DNA of 35,369 nucleotides from Selenomonadaceae bacterium. GTDB lineage: Bacteria; Bacillota; Negativicutes; Selenomonadales; Selenomonadaceae. Position 1 is the first letter of the stretch. Every line of letters begins with the position of its first letter. The stretch is taken from the NCBI GenBank assembly GCA_017527075.1, contig JAFXQM010000026.1:1-35369 (forward strand). Direction: 5' to 3'. Both the position numbers and the translations under genes were made by a program. This document shows positions 1 to 9,243 of this stretch, in pieces. A model generated the notes under the pieces. It saw only the letters and a program-made list of their open reading frames with translations. It was not told where the DNA came from and searched no databases.

Positions 1-558
1 ATAAAACGCGGGCGTTCGGACATAATCGCAAAACGTCCGCAGGATGATTTTAAATCTCATGATTACAATGATGAATTCGACGACAGCATTTTGAAATATC
101 GTGCCGCCCGCGCAAAAAATTTTTCCTTCGAGAGCGACGGCGACAGAATTAATCGCGTGATAAATTCTCTCGTCCAAATTCTTACACAAAATTCGCTTGA
201 AGAATCTCTCGCGGGCAAGCTTGAAACTTTTTTGACGTGCCGATACGCAGCGGAAAAATTTCAAATAAAAATCGGCGAGCACTCGGCGGAAGAATTTGCG
301 CTCGCGTGGATTTATCGGACGCTGGCAAATGTCGCCCCGATAACTTATGCAGAAATTCAAATGTTCCTGAAAGCGTTGCCGGAAATTTTATCGCGCCCAT
401 TTCCAATCTGCAAAGAAATTAAACGACTGACTCAAGAAAATATTCTTCCGCGTCTTTGCGAGTCGTTAAAAAAAGGTGACGGTCTGAAAGCTGACGATGA
501 TTGGTATGTTCGCTTCAACTTGCTTTACGTCCAAAAACTTTTGCGCTTGATAAAGTGA
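1..558 (+). CDS. Glycosyltransferase family 92-like protein, C-terminal part (cut by window start)
   Basis: The frame is open from base 1 to the TGA at 556-558, so only the C-terminal ~185 residues are seen. They match the C-terminal region of the next gene closely (shared KYRAARAKNFSFESDGDRIN and LETFLTCR segments, then diverging over the last ~50 residues), so the two are tandem paralogues. The catalytic GT-A domain lies outside the window. By analogy with its neighbour it probably transfers a sugar to a surface glycan. The stop lies 17 bases before the next start, so the two are probably co-transcribed. The family assignment rests entirely on the neighbour's catalytic half; the C-terminal region itself is not one I recognise. 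Confidence 0.7.
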   Translation: MKRGRSDIIAKRPQDDFKSHDYNDEFDDSILKYRAARAKNFSFESDGDRINRVINSLVQILTQNSLEESLAGKLETFLTCRYAAEKFQIKIGEHSAEEFALAWIYRTLANVAPITYAEIQMFLKALPEILSRPFPICKEIKRLTQENILPRLCESLKKGDGLKADDDWYVRFNLLYVQKLLRLIK

Positions 559-575
559 TAAACGGAGATGATTTG

Positions 576-1832
576 ATGGTCGACAAAAATTTGTTCCTGT
601 ATGACTTGGCGGTCGTTGCGATTTTCAAGGACGAAGCGCGTTACCTGAAAGAGTGGCTGGATTATCATTTGCTCGCCGGTGTCGAACATTTTTATCTTTA
701 CAACAACGACAGCTCCGACGACTTCACAGAGGTGCTCGCCCCTTACGTCGAAGAAAATCTCGTGACGCTGATTGATTGGTCGGGAAAGCTTATGCAATAC
801 CCCGCATACAATGACGCGGTTGAAAAATTTCGTTTCGAATGCAGATACATGATGTTCATCGACATTGACGAATTTATTTTCCCGAAGAGCACTCGTTCCA
901 TTACTGAAGTCGCCGACGAAATTTTGGCGCGCAACCCGAACGCGGCGTCTCTGGCAATCAACTGGCAAGTCTTCGGCTCGAACGGACAAATCGACGCGGA
1001 TTATTCTCGCGGCGTGCTCGAAAGATTTACGCGCCGTGCTCCAAGCAATTGGATTCTGATTGACGAGAGAGGAATAAAGGAAGGAAACAATATCGTAAAA
1101 AGTATCAACAACCCTCGGCTCATTCGTCACATATTTCATCCGCATTTTGCCAATCACTTCAACAGTAAATTTGCCGTGAATTCTGACGGCAAGCACGTGC
1201 CCGGCTGGAGCAACGAGCCGGTTCTTGCCGACAAAATCGTCGTCAATCATTATTACACCAAGTCCGCAGAAGAGTACAGAAAAACTAAACTGCAACGCGG
1301 TTATGCAAACGAAGCAAGGTCTCCTTACGGCGACAAAAATTTTTCCAAGTACGACCGCAACGAAGTCTTTGACGATGATATTTTAAAATATCGTGCCGCG
1401 CGCGCAAAAAATTTTTCTTTTGAAAGCGACGGCGACAGAATTAATCGCGTGGTGGATTCTCTCGTTCAAACGCTGACGAAAAATTTTTACGCCGAATCTC
1501 TTGACGGAAAGCTTGAAACTTTTTTGACGTGCCGTGCCGTGGCGGAAAAATTTCAAATAAAAATCGGTGAGCACTCGGCGGAAGAAATTGCGCTCGCCCG
1601 AATTCATCAAATCTTGAGCGAAGGCACAGCTTTGATTTATCACGACATGCAACTCCTCATCGATGTGCTGCCCGAAATTTTGTCGCGACCGTTTCCGCTC
1701 GCAAAAAAAATTTCTCAAATCGTCGCGCAGAAAGCTTTGCCCGCGATGATGAACGCCGTGAAAAAATCTTCGGCGTGGATTGAATATAAAAATCTTCGGA
1801 GCTTGCAAAGACTTCTCGAATCGATTCAATAA
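576..1832 (+). CDS. Glycosyltransferase, family 92 / Glyco_tranf_2_4-like
   Basis: 418 residues. The N-terminal ~250 residues form a GT-A type domain of the GT92 / DUF23 kind. It starts with VAIFKDEARYLKEWLDYHL, followed by the LYNNDSSDD segment and the metal-binding FIDIDEF motif, with a conserved HYYTKS late in the domain. Such enzymes transfer a hexose from a nucleotide sugar to a surface polysaccharide or protein. The C-terminal ~150 residues (from DDDILKYRAARAKNF) are a helical region shared with the partial gene upstream. No signal peptide or membrane segment is visible, so it is probably cytoplasmic. I chose the ATG at 576 because GGAG lies 8 bases before it; the frame is open further upstream but without a ribosome site and overlapping the previous gene. 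Acceptor and donor cannot be read from sequence. Confidence 0.8.
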   Translation: MVDKNLFLYDLAVVAIFKDEARYLKEWLDYHLLAGVEHFYLYNNDSSDDFTEVLAPYVEENLVTLIDWSGKLMQYPAYNDAVEKFRFECRYMMFIDIDEFIFPKSTRSITEVADEILARNPNAASLAINWQVFGSNGQIDADYSRGVLERFTRRAPSNWILIDERGIKEGNNIVKSINNPRLIRHIFHPHFANHFNSKFAVNSDGKHVPGWSNEPVLADKIVVNHYYTKSAEEYRKTKLQRGYANEARSPYGDKNFSKYDRNEVFDDDILKYRAARAKNFSFESDGDRINRVVDSLVQTLTKNFYAESLDGKLETFLTCRAVAEKFQIKIGEHSAEEIALARIHQILSEGTALIYHDMQLLIDVLPEILSRPFPLAKKISQIVAQKALPAMMNAVKKSSAWIEYKNLRSLQRLLESIQ

Positions 1833-1847
1833 AAAAACGGAGATGAT

Positions 1848-4800
1848 ATGATGATTGACAAGAAGAACGTCCTGCACAACTCGCAGAACATTTACTACCG
1901 CTCGACGGTGGGTGCTGCGGAGGCGGGCTCGTCCGTGCGGCTCGGCATCACGATTAAGACCGACGCCGTTATCAAGCAAGTGCTCCTGCACACGTGGGAG
2001 GAGGGCGCGGGCGAGAAGTGGTCAAACCTTGCCACGCGCGACGACGAGAAGGCTGAAGAAAAATTTTACTCTATCGTCACGAAGATGCCCGACAAGGGCG
2101 GCTTGCTCTGGTATTACTTCATAATCGTCACGGGCGGCAGGACTTACTACTACGGAAACAATCACGAACTCCTCGGCGGCGTCGGCGAACTTTACGACCA
2201 TGTGCCGCCCGCCTTCCAAATCACCGTCTACCAAAAGGGCGCGAAGACTCCCGACTGGTTCAAGCACGCCGTCATGTATCAGATTTTCCCCGACAGATTT
2301 TATCGCGACGGAAATGAAATCATCGAGAAGGAAGGCGCGGTTTATCACGCGAGCTGGAGCGACGACCCGATTTATTTCAAAGATTATGACCGCGACGAAA
2401 TTGCGGCTTACGACTTCTTCGGCGGCAACCTGCGCGGCGTTGAAAAAAAATTGGACTACCTCAAAGAGCTGGGAGTCAGCGCGATTTATTTTAATCCCGT
2501 CTTCGAATCGGAGAGCAACCACCACTACGACACCGGCGACTACCACAAGATTGACCCGATACTCGGCACGAACGAGGACTTCAAACATTTAATCGACGCG
2601 GCGGCCGCCAAAGGTATCCGAATCATAATCGACGGCGTGTTCAGTCACACGGGCTCCAACAGCATTTACTTCAACCGCAAAGGCAAATATGATTCTGTCG
2701 GCGCGTTTCAATCGAAGGACTCGCCCTATTACGAGTGGTACGACTTCAGAAATTATCCGACCGATTACGACAGCTGGTGGAACTTTCCAACGCTGCCAAA
2801 CGTCCGAGAGACCACGCCGAGTTACATGGACTTCATCATCCGCGACAAAAACAGCGTCCTCAAGCATTGGATGCGCGAAGGCATAAGCGGCTGGAGGCTG
2901 GACGTTATCGACGAGCTGCCCGCCGAGTTCAGCAGATTATTTTTCTCCGAGCTGAAAAAAATTAATCCCGACGCCGTGATGATTGGTGAAGTCTGGGAAG
3001 ACGCTTCAAACAAAATTGCTTACGGCGTTCAGCGACAATATCTCTGCGGATATGAAATGGATTCGGCGATGAATTATCCGTTGCGCGCGCACATCTTCGA
3101 CTTCATCCTCGGACAGATTGACGGCGAGCTGTGCATGCGGCGCATGGAGAGTCTGCGCGAAAATTACCCGAAAGAAAATTTCTACGCGATGATGAATTTA
3201 ATCGCCAGCCATGATATCATGCGTCCCGTCACGATTTTCGGCGAGGCTCCCTATTACGACCAAATGCCCGTTTACGAGCAATCGCATTTCAGATTGGACG
3301 AGGCGGCGGAGAAACTCGGCAAGGCGCGCCTGAAGATGGCGGCTCTGTGGCAGATGACTTACCCCGGCGTCCCGTGCATTTATTACGGCGACGAAATCGG
3401 AATGCAGGGCTTCAAAGACCCGACGAATCGGCGGCCGTATCCGTGGGGCGGCGGCGACCAAGAACTGCTTGCGACTTACAAAAAATTTATCAAACTGCGC
3501 AACGAGAAATTGGCACTGCAGACGGGCGAGTTGCTTCCTCTGCCGAGCAAGGGAGATATCGTCGCTTTCGCGCGCGTGATTCGCAACGGCCACGATGTCT
3601 TCGGGCACGAAGCTCCCAACGATATTTATCTCGTCGCGTTCAATCGTTCGAAGAATCGCGGCAAGGAAGTTTCCTTCGACGTGAGCGACTTCGCCAACGG
3701 TGCATTCGTCGACGCCTTCGACGAGGACAATCCGAAGAAAAAATATCCCGTCGCCCGCGGAAGAGTTTCATTCAAACTTGAGCCGCTCGAAGGTCTTCTC
3801 CTCCACCACGTCCCTCAGCAGCAGAATTACGACCGCCGCGCAGGAATTATTCTTCACCCGACCAGCCTGCCGAGCAAATACGGTATCGGCGACCTGGGCA
3901 AGGAAGCTTTTGAGTTCGTCGACTACCTCAAGGCGGCGGGGCAGAGCATTTGGCAAATCCTGCCGCTCAATCCCGTCGGTTACGGTTACTCGCCTTACCA
4001 ATCTCCGTCGGCGTTCGCGGGCAACCCGATGATAATTTCAATCGACGCGCTCATTGCGGACGGCTTGCTCGAAGAGGGCGACGTTAAAGTTCCGCTCAAG
4101 CTCGGCAAATCGAAATTCGTTGACTTCGAAAGCGTCGACCGCCTCAAGACCGCCGCACTCAAGAAAGCGTTCAAAAATTTCAAAGCCAAGCTCAAGACGG
4201 ACGCCGCGCTCAAGAAAGCCTTTGAAAAATTCTGCGCGGCTCAGAAATATTGGCTGGAAGATTACGCGCTGTTCGCGGCGATTAAAAATAAAAACGGCGG
4301 CGCGTATTGGATTGAGTGGGACATCAAAATCAAACAGCGCGACAAAAAAGTTTTGGCGGCGTTGAGGAAGGAACTCGCCGACGAAATTTTATTCACGGAG
4401 TTTGAGCAATTTATCTTCGAGGAGCAGTGGCAGAAGGTTCACGCTTATGCACTGGAGCGCGGGATTCAAATCATGGGCGACATGCCGATTTTCGTTTCGG
4501 CGGACAGCGCGGACGCTTGGGCGAATCAGCAGGAGTTCCAACTGGACGAGGAAGGGCACCCCGAAAAAGTTGCGGGGGTTCCGCCCGATTATTTCAGCGC
4601 GACGGGTCAGCTGTGGGGCAACCCGCAATATGACTGGGACGAGATGAAGGCGACGAAGTACAAGTGGTGGAAGTTGCGCTTCAAGCGGATTTACGAGCTG
4701 GTCGACATCGTTCGCGTTGACCACTTCCGCGCGTTTGAGTCTTACTGGTCGATACCTGGCGACGCAAAGACTGCCATTCACGGCGAGTGGCTCAAAGGTC

Positions 4801-5327
4801 CGGGCTTGAATTTCTTCAAAGAGATTCGCAAGGAAATTGGTGACGCGCAAATCGTCGCTGAGGACTTGGGCATCATCACCGACGCCGTCGACGAGCTGCG
4901 CGAGGACTGCGGCTTCCCCGGCATGAAGGTTTTGCATTTCTCTTTGCACTTCAACGAGCACGGGCGAATCGGATTCGTGCCGCCCGAAAATTCCATAACG
5001 TACACGGGCACCCACGACAACAACACGACCGTCGGCTGGTTCATGGAGGACGTGGACAACGACTCCAAGGCGACGATTGCCGCGCTCATCGGAGCAGACG
5101 TGCGCCGCCCCGACGACGTGTGCAAAAAGTTGATTGAGTTCGCTTACGCCTCAAGCTCGCGCTTCGCCATCGTGCCCATGCAAGATATCCTTCGCCTCGA
5201 CGGCAAGAATCGGATGAACACGCCGGGCACCGTCGGCACGAACTGGGGCTGGCGGCTCAAGCCCGATTATTTGGCGGAGGCGGAGCCCGATAAGCTCAAA
5301 GCTCTCTGCAATAAATATTTGCGGTAA
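1848..5327 (+). CDS. Bifunctional GH13 alpha-amylase/debranching-type enzyme fused to 4-alpha-glucanotransferase (MalQ)
   Basis: 1159 residues, two complete enzymes in one chain. Residues ~15-120 resemble the beta-sandwich N-domain of neopullulanase-type enzymes. A GH13 barrel follows, with region I DGVFSHTG (~261), region II GWRLDVIDEL (nucleophile Asp ~352), region III IGEVWED (acid/base Glu ~380) and region IV SHD (~455). A second enzyme, GH77 MalQ, begins at RRAGIILHPTSLPS (~663) and carries RVDHFR (nucleophile Asp ~957), AEDLG (Glu ~1004) and THDNNT (Asp ~1056). The first domain should hydrolyse alpha-glucans or branched dextrins, and the second should disproportionate the short maltodextrins released. 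Both keep all catalytic residues. There is no signal peptide, so it acts in the cytoplasm on glycogen or imported dextrins. ACGGAG lies just upstream; ATG at 1848 and 1851 are both possible. GH13 hydrolase versus debranching specificity is not resolved by sequence. Confidence 0.93.
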   Translation: MMIDKKNVLHNSQNIYYRSTVGAAEAGSSVRLGITIKTDAVIKQVLLHTWEEGAGEKWSNLATRDDEKAEEKFYSIVTKMPDKGGLLWYYFIIVTGGRTYYYGNNHELLGGVGELYDHVPPAFQITVYQKGAKTPDWFKHAVMYQIFPDRFYRDGNEIIEKEGAVYHASWSDDPIYFKDYDRDEIAAYDFFGGNLRGVEKKLDYLKELGVSAIYFNPVFESESNHHYDTGDYHKIDPILGTNEDFKHLIDAAAAKGIRIIIDGVFSHTGSNSIYFNRKGKYDSVGAFQSKDSPYYEWYDFRNYPTDYDSWWNFPTLPNVRETTPSYMDFIIRDKNSVLKHWMREGISGWRLDVIDELPAEFSRLFFSELKKINPDAVMIGEVWEDASNKIAYGVQRQYLCGYEMDSAMNYPLRAHIFDFILGQIDGELCMRRMESLRENYPKENFYAMMNLIASHDIMRPVTIFGEAPYYDQMPVYEQSHFRLDEAAEKLGKARLKMAALWQMTYPGVPCIYYGDEIGMQGFKDPTNRRPYPWGGGDQELLATYKKFIKLRNEKLALQTGELLPLPSKGDIVAFARVIRNGHDVFGHEAPNDIYLVAFNRSKNRGKEVSFDVSDFANGAFVDAFDEDNPKKKYPVARGRVSFKLEPLEGLLLHHVPQQQNYDRRAGIILHPTSLPSKYGIGDLGKEAFEFVDYLKAAGQSIWQILPLNPVGYGYSPYQSPSAFAGNPMIISIDALIADGLLEEGDVKVPLKLGKSKFVDFESVDRLKTAALKKAFKNFKAKLKTDAALKKAFEKFCAAQKYWLEDYALFAAIKNKNGGAYWIEWDIKIKQRDKKVLAALRKELADEILFTEFEQFIFEEQWQKVHAYALERGIQIMGDMPIFVSADSADAWANQQEFQLDEEGHPEKVAGVPPDYFSATGQLWGNPQYDWDEMKATKYKWWKLRFKRIYELVDIVRVDHFRAFESYWSIPGDAKTAIHGEWLKGPGLNFFKEIRKEIGDAQIVAEDLGIITDAVDELREDCGFPGMKVLHFSLHFNEHGRIGFVPPENSITYTGTHDNNTTVGWFMEDVDNDSKATIAALIGADVRRPDDVCKKLIEFAYASSSRFAIVPMQDILRLDGKNRMNTPGTVGTNWGWRLKPDYLAEAEPDKLKALCNKYLR

Positions 5328-5370
5328 GTAGGGATTAGGGAAGTCAACTCCTAACTCCTAACTGAACAGA
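5328..5370. repeat. Short heptad repeat tract with inverted halves
   Basis: The gap after the amylase gene holds GGGATTAGGGA followed by AACTCCTAACTCCTAACT. The first half is a TTAGGGA-type heptad, and the second is the same heptad family in reverse complement (TTAGGAG). The two halves can fold into an imperfect hairpin of about 11 pairs. No T-run follows, so it is not an ordinary terminator. A related tract lies at 10268-10294. Confidence 0.5.
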
Positions 5371-5379
5371 GGTAGTGTC

Positions 5380-6892
5380 ATGAAAAAATTTTTAACCAAG
5401 TTCGCCGTCGGCTTGGCGGCTCTGTCGTTCATAAACGTCGACGCCGAAGCTTGCACGATTATGCTCGTGACTAAGGGCGCGTCGGCGGACGGAAATGTTT
5501 TCGTTTCGCATTGTGACGACGGATTTGGCAACGCCCCCAATACCGTCTTCGTGCCTGCGAAAAATCACAAGCGCGGCAGTCTTCGCCCCGTTTATCTCGG
5601 TACCGCCGTTACGCATACAAAGGCGATTGGTCATATCCCCGAAGTCGAGCACACTTACGCTTATATCGACGCTGATTATCCCGCCATGAACGAGCACGGC
5701 TTAATGATGGGCGAGTGCACCGACAAATCCGCGCGCTTGCCTTACATTGCTTACGAAAAAAGGCGTCGAGATTTTTTACTCTGCCGAACTTGGGCGCGTG
5801 GCTTTGGAGCGTTGCAAGACGGCGCGCGAGGCAATTAAACTCATGGGCGCGCTTATCGACGAGTACGGGCTTTACGGCAGATCGAAGACGATGTTTGTTG
5901 CCGACAAGGACGAGGGCTGGCTCTTTGAAATGCAACCGACTCCTTCGGGAAAGGGCGGCTTATGGATTGCGGAAAAATCCCCGACGGGCATTTTTCCATC
6001 GCCGCCAATCAGCTGAGGATTCGCGCGATAAGAGAGAACGACCCGAATCAAATTTTTAATCCGCGCTTGCCGCAGATGTTGGAAGAACTCGGCTGGGCTG
6101 CTTACGACGAGCAAGGCAATTTGGATTGGGTAAAATCTTTGCAGGCCGAGGAATACAATCACCCATATTATTCAATGCGGCGCGTGTGGCGCGGCTTGAG
6201 CACCGTGGCTCCGTCGAAAAATTTTTCACCCGAGGTCAGCGGCTGGGATTCGGATTATTATCCGCTGAGCGTTAAGCCCGATAAAAAATTGGCGGTCACC
6301 GACGTCATGAGTTTGCACCGCGACCATTACGCCGGCACCGACTTCGATAAGTCGGCGAGCACACACGCGGGACTGTTCGGCTCTCCTTACCATTTACGTG
6401 AAGGAAAACACCGAGCGCGCAATCCTCTCGGCGAAGACAATTTACACATGCGTCGCGCAGGTTAATGACAAGTTGCCCGCGCCGATTTGCTGGGTCTCAA
6501 TCAACACGCCGCCGGAAAATCCGTTCGTGCCGTTCGCCGTGGCGAAGATGCCCGACGCTTACAATTTCGCGCTCAAAGATAAATACGATGATTCCAAAAT
6601 GTTTTGGGCGTCCGGTCAAGTCACGGCTTTAAGTCGCGGTTATTGGAATTCTTTAGGCGAAATGGTCAGCGATGCGGTTAATCAATCCGAAAAAAATTCG
6701 CTTGAGCTCGTCGAATCGTCGCTGAACCTGCCGAAAAATAAATTCGCCGCGATCTTGAATCAAAACGCGGAAAAAATCTTCGGCGACTGGAAAAATCTTT
6801 ACACGCGGTTGATGATTCAATATAACGGCGGCGCAGGACTCAAGTACGACGAAAGAAATTTGCCCGCGCCCTCTGCTCCGACTGAGTATTGA
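5380..6892 (+). pseudogene. Secreted dipeptidase of peptidase family C69 (PepD-like), broken by three single-base frameshifts
   Basis: Reading through three frame changes gives about 504 residues, the usual length for family C69 (N-terminal-nucleophile cysteine dipeptidases). A signal peptide (residues 1-24) ends just before Cys25 in EACTIMLV, the expected N-terminal catalytic cysteine once processed. Frame 1 runs to the A6 run at 5756-5761, where one extra A moves it to frame 2. The A5 run at 5973-5977, apparently one A short, returns it to frame 1 at KIPDGHFSIAANQLRIR. Near 6388-6391 an extra base (probably C) moves it to frame 2, which continues with YVKENTERAIL to the stop. All segments keep coding-like codon use and family motifs, so the breaks are recent or are sequencing errors. 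If intact, it would cleave dipeptides outside the membrane. The start ATG 5380 has AGAGGT upstream. Confidence 0.85.
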
Positions 6893-6903
6893 AAGGAGAG
6901 TAT

Positions 6904-7590
6904 ATGGCAGAGATAGAAAAAACTTTTGTGGTTGAAAAAATTTGTCCCGTCTGCGAAAAAGAATTTCGCGTGGTCAAAACTCGCTCGCGGCTCATGGTCA
7001 CCAAGCGCGACGACGACGGCTGCACGCATTACGAAGATTTCAATCCGTATTATTACACGGTGTGGGTCTGCGAACACTGCGGCTTCGCGGCGGACGAGGC
7101 GACCTTCACAAACAAAATGCCCGATAAGCATTTAACAATTTTGCGCGCCGTCCTCCTCACGAAGAACATAAAAATTCCCTTCGCCGAGGAGCGCACGCTG
7201 GAGAACGCGGCGACCGCCTTCCGACTCGCCATAAAGTTTCAAGAACTGATTCGCGGCAAGGCATCCAAGCGCGCGAAGTATGCTCATCAGATGGCGTGGA
7301 TTTATCGCGAGGCGGGCGACAAAACTCAAGAGGACGAATGCCTGACGAAGGCGGCGGAGTTTTACGAGGACGCACTCATGCGCGAGAGCTTTCCGATAGG
7401 CGAGCTGACCGACAACGCGGTGATGTATCTCATCGCGGCGATTTACAATCGGCTGGGCAACAGGAAGAAGGCGACGTCGTATCTGTCGAAGCTGATAAGC
7501 GACCAGGGCGTCCGTGAGCGCGAGCCGCGGGTTCACGATAAGGCGCGCGACCTGTGGGGCGACATGCGCGCTGCCTCTCGGAGGAGATAA
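6904..7590 (+). CDS. DUF2225 family protein
   Basis: 228 residues. The N-terminal third has two CxxC pairs, ICPVCEKEF (residues ~13-21) and VCEHCGF (~59-65), that would bind one zinc ion, with the family's NPYYYTVWVCEHCG segment between. The C-terminal two thirds are helical and TPR-like (HQMAWIYREAGD, AIYNRLGNRKKA). This matches DUF2225, a family common in Bacillota with no settled function. There is no signal peptide, so it is cytoplasmic. ATG 6904 is preceded by AAAGGAGAG at ideal spacing; an in-frame TTG at 6889 overlaps the previous stop and lacks a site. It lies 11 bases after the broken dipeptidase and just before the DUF4127 gene, suggesting one transcript. Confidence 0.85.
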   Translation: MAEIEKTFVVEKICPVCEKEFRVVKTRSRLMVTKRDDDGCTHYEDFNPYYYTVWVCEHCGFAADEATFTNKMPDKHLTILRAVLLTKNIKIPFAEERTLENAATAFRLAIKFQELIRGKASKRAKYAHQMAWIYREAGDKTQEDECLTKAAEFYEDALMRESFPIGELTDNAVMYLIAAIYNRLGNRKKATSYLSKLISDQGVREREPRVHDKARDLWGDMRAASRRR

Positions 7591-7593
7591 GGA

Positions 7594-9240
7594 TTGGTGA
7601 TTGGAAAAAATTTTTTGCGAATCGTTGCGTGTGCGCTGCTGAGCGTGATGATTTTGGTCACGGGCACGACGGACTGCGCGGCGAAGAAAAAAGTTGCCAA
7701 AGAAAAAATTTTGTACATCCCGCACGACAGCCGTCCGATTGTAAACACCGAAACGATTGAAGTTTTGGAGAAGGCGGGCGTCCAAATCGTGTCGCCGCCC
7801 GTGGAACTTTTGGGCGACAGAGAACATGTCGGCGACCCGGACTTGCTGTGGGATTGGCTGAACAAAAACGCCAAGAAAGATTTGACGGCGGCGGTTATCT
7901 CTGCGGACTCTCTGCTTTACGGAAGTTTGGTCGGCTCGCGCAAGCACGATTACGACGGCGACGAAATTTTGGCGCGCGCGGATTTGTTCACCGAGTTCCG
8001 CAACAAGCACAAGAAATTGCCGCTGTATGTCTTCGGGTCAATCATGCGGACGCCGCGCAGTGGTTTGGCGTCGGGTTACGAGGAGCCGGATTATTATCGA
8101 TATTACGGCGCGAATATTTTCCGATTGACGGAACTGATGGACAAGCAGGAGATTGAAGGGCTGACGCCGCGCGAGATTAAAGAGTTCAACTTTCTGCAGC
8201 GATTGATTCCGAACAAGGCCATCGAAGATTGGATTGGACGCCGCGAAAAAAATTTCGACGCGAACAAAAAATTAATCGACTGCGCCCGCGATAAAACTTT
8301 CGATTACCTTTTGCTCGGACGAGATGACAACGCGCCCTTCTCGCAGACGCACAACGAGGGCAGAAAACTTTCGGAGTACGGACGCGGGATTGGCACTTAC
8401 CTGACGACGGCGGGCATCGACGAGTTCGGGCTGATTCTCTTGGCGCGCGCGGTCAACGAAAATACAAACGTCTCGCCGAAAATTTTCGTCAAGTACAACT
8501 GGGGGCGCGGCGAGCTGACGATTCCCGCTTACTCCGACGAGCCGATTGACACTTCGATTCAGGCGGCGATTCGGGCGGCGGGCGCGACCTCCACCGACGA
8601 CGAAGCCCGCGCGGATTTTATCTTGACCGTGAACACAAACCCCGCCGGCGAAACTTACGAGGCGAACGACGCGATTAACGACGGCAGGGAACGCGAGGGC
8701 ACAAAATTTTTCGTCGACACCATTCAAGATTACGTCAAAGGCGGGCGGAAAGTTATCGTCGCGGACATCGCCTTCGCGAACGGCTCGGACAACGCGCTCA
8801 TGGAACGGCTTAAACAGCGCGGGCTCCTCTTCAAGCTCAAGGCTTACTCGGGCTGGAACACGCCGACGAATTCTTCCGGCTTCGCGCTGGGCACGGGCAT
8901 TTTATCCGCGCGCATGAAAGATAACGCCGTCAACGAATTGCTCTTGAATCGTTACCTGGACGACTGGGCTTATCAGGCGAACGTCAGGCAAATCGGCGCG
9001 GGGCAACTCAGCTGGCTGTCGGGCGACGGGCGTTACGAATTTTTGAATGACAAGCGCGGCTCGACGGAGGACAATTGCTCTTCGCTGCTGATGAGTTTCG
9101 CGCAGAGGAATTTGCCCAAGTTCACGGGCAACGACAATATCCGCGTCCGCTTTCCGTGGAACAGAATGTTTGAGGCGGAAATTTCGATTGGGAACAAAGA
9201 ATCGGTAACCAAGAATAAAAAATTGAGAACCGGGAGATAA
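7594..9240 (+). CDS. Exported DUF4127 family protein
   Basis: About 548 residues. It has a typical signal peptide (NFLRIVACALLSVMILVTG, cleavage near CAA) and then the DUF4127 core: ILYIPHDSRPIVNTETIEVL, SADSLLYGSLVGSRKH, LLLGRDDNAPFSQTHNEG and ARAVNENTNVSPKIFVKYNW. The many conserved Asp/Asn/His positions suggest a hydrolase-like fold, but no activity is established for the family. It should act outside the cytoplasmic membrane. TTG at 7594 is 8 bases after GGAG; GTG at 7597 is an equally plausible start. The 3-base gap from the DUF2225 gene and 3-base gap to hisG indicate a tight operon. Confidence 0.85.
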   Translation: MVIGKNFLRIVACALLSVMILVTGTTDCAAKKKVAKEKILYIPHDSRPIVNTETIEVLEKAGVQIVSPPVELLGDREHVGDPDLLWDWLNKNAKKDLTAAVISADSLLYGSLVGSRKHDYDGDEILARADLFTEFRNKHKKLPLYVFGSIMRTPRSGLASGYEEPDYYRYYGANIFRLTELMDKQEIEGLTPREIKEFNFLQRLIPNKAIEDWIGRREKNFDANKKLIDCARDKTFDYLLLGRDDNAPFSQTHNEGRKLSEYGRGIGTYLTTAGIDEFGLILLARAVNENTNVSPKIFVKYNWGRGELTIPAYSDEPIDTSIQAAIRAAGATSTDDEARADFILTVNTNPAGETYEANDAINDGREREGTKFFVDTIQDYVKGGRKVIVADIAFANGSDNALMERLKQRGLLFKLKAYSGWNTPTNSSGFALGTGILSARMKDNAVNELLLNRYLDDWAYQANVRQIGAGQLSWLSGDGRYEFLNDKRGSTEDNCSSLLMSFAQRNLPKFTGNDNIRVRFPWNRMFEAEISIGNKESVTKNKKLRTGR

Positions 9241-9243
9241 GAA

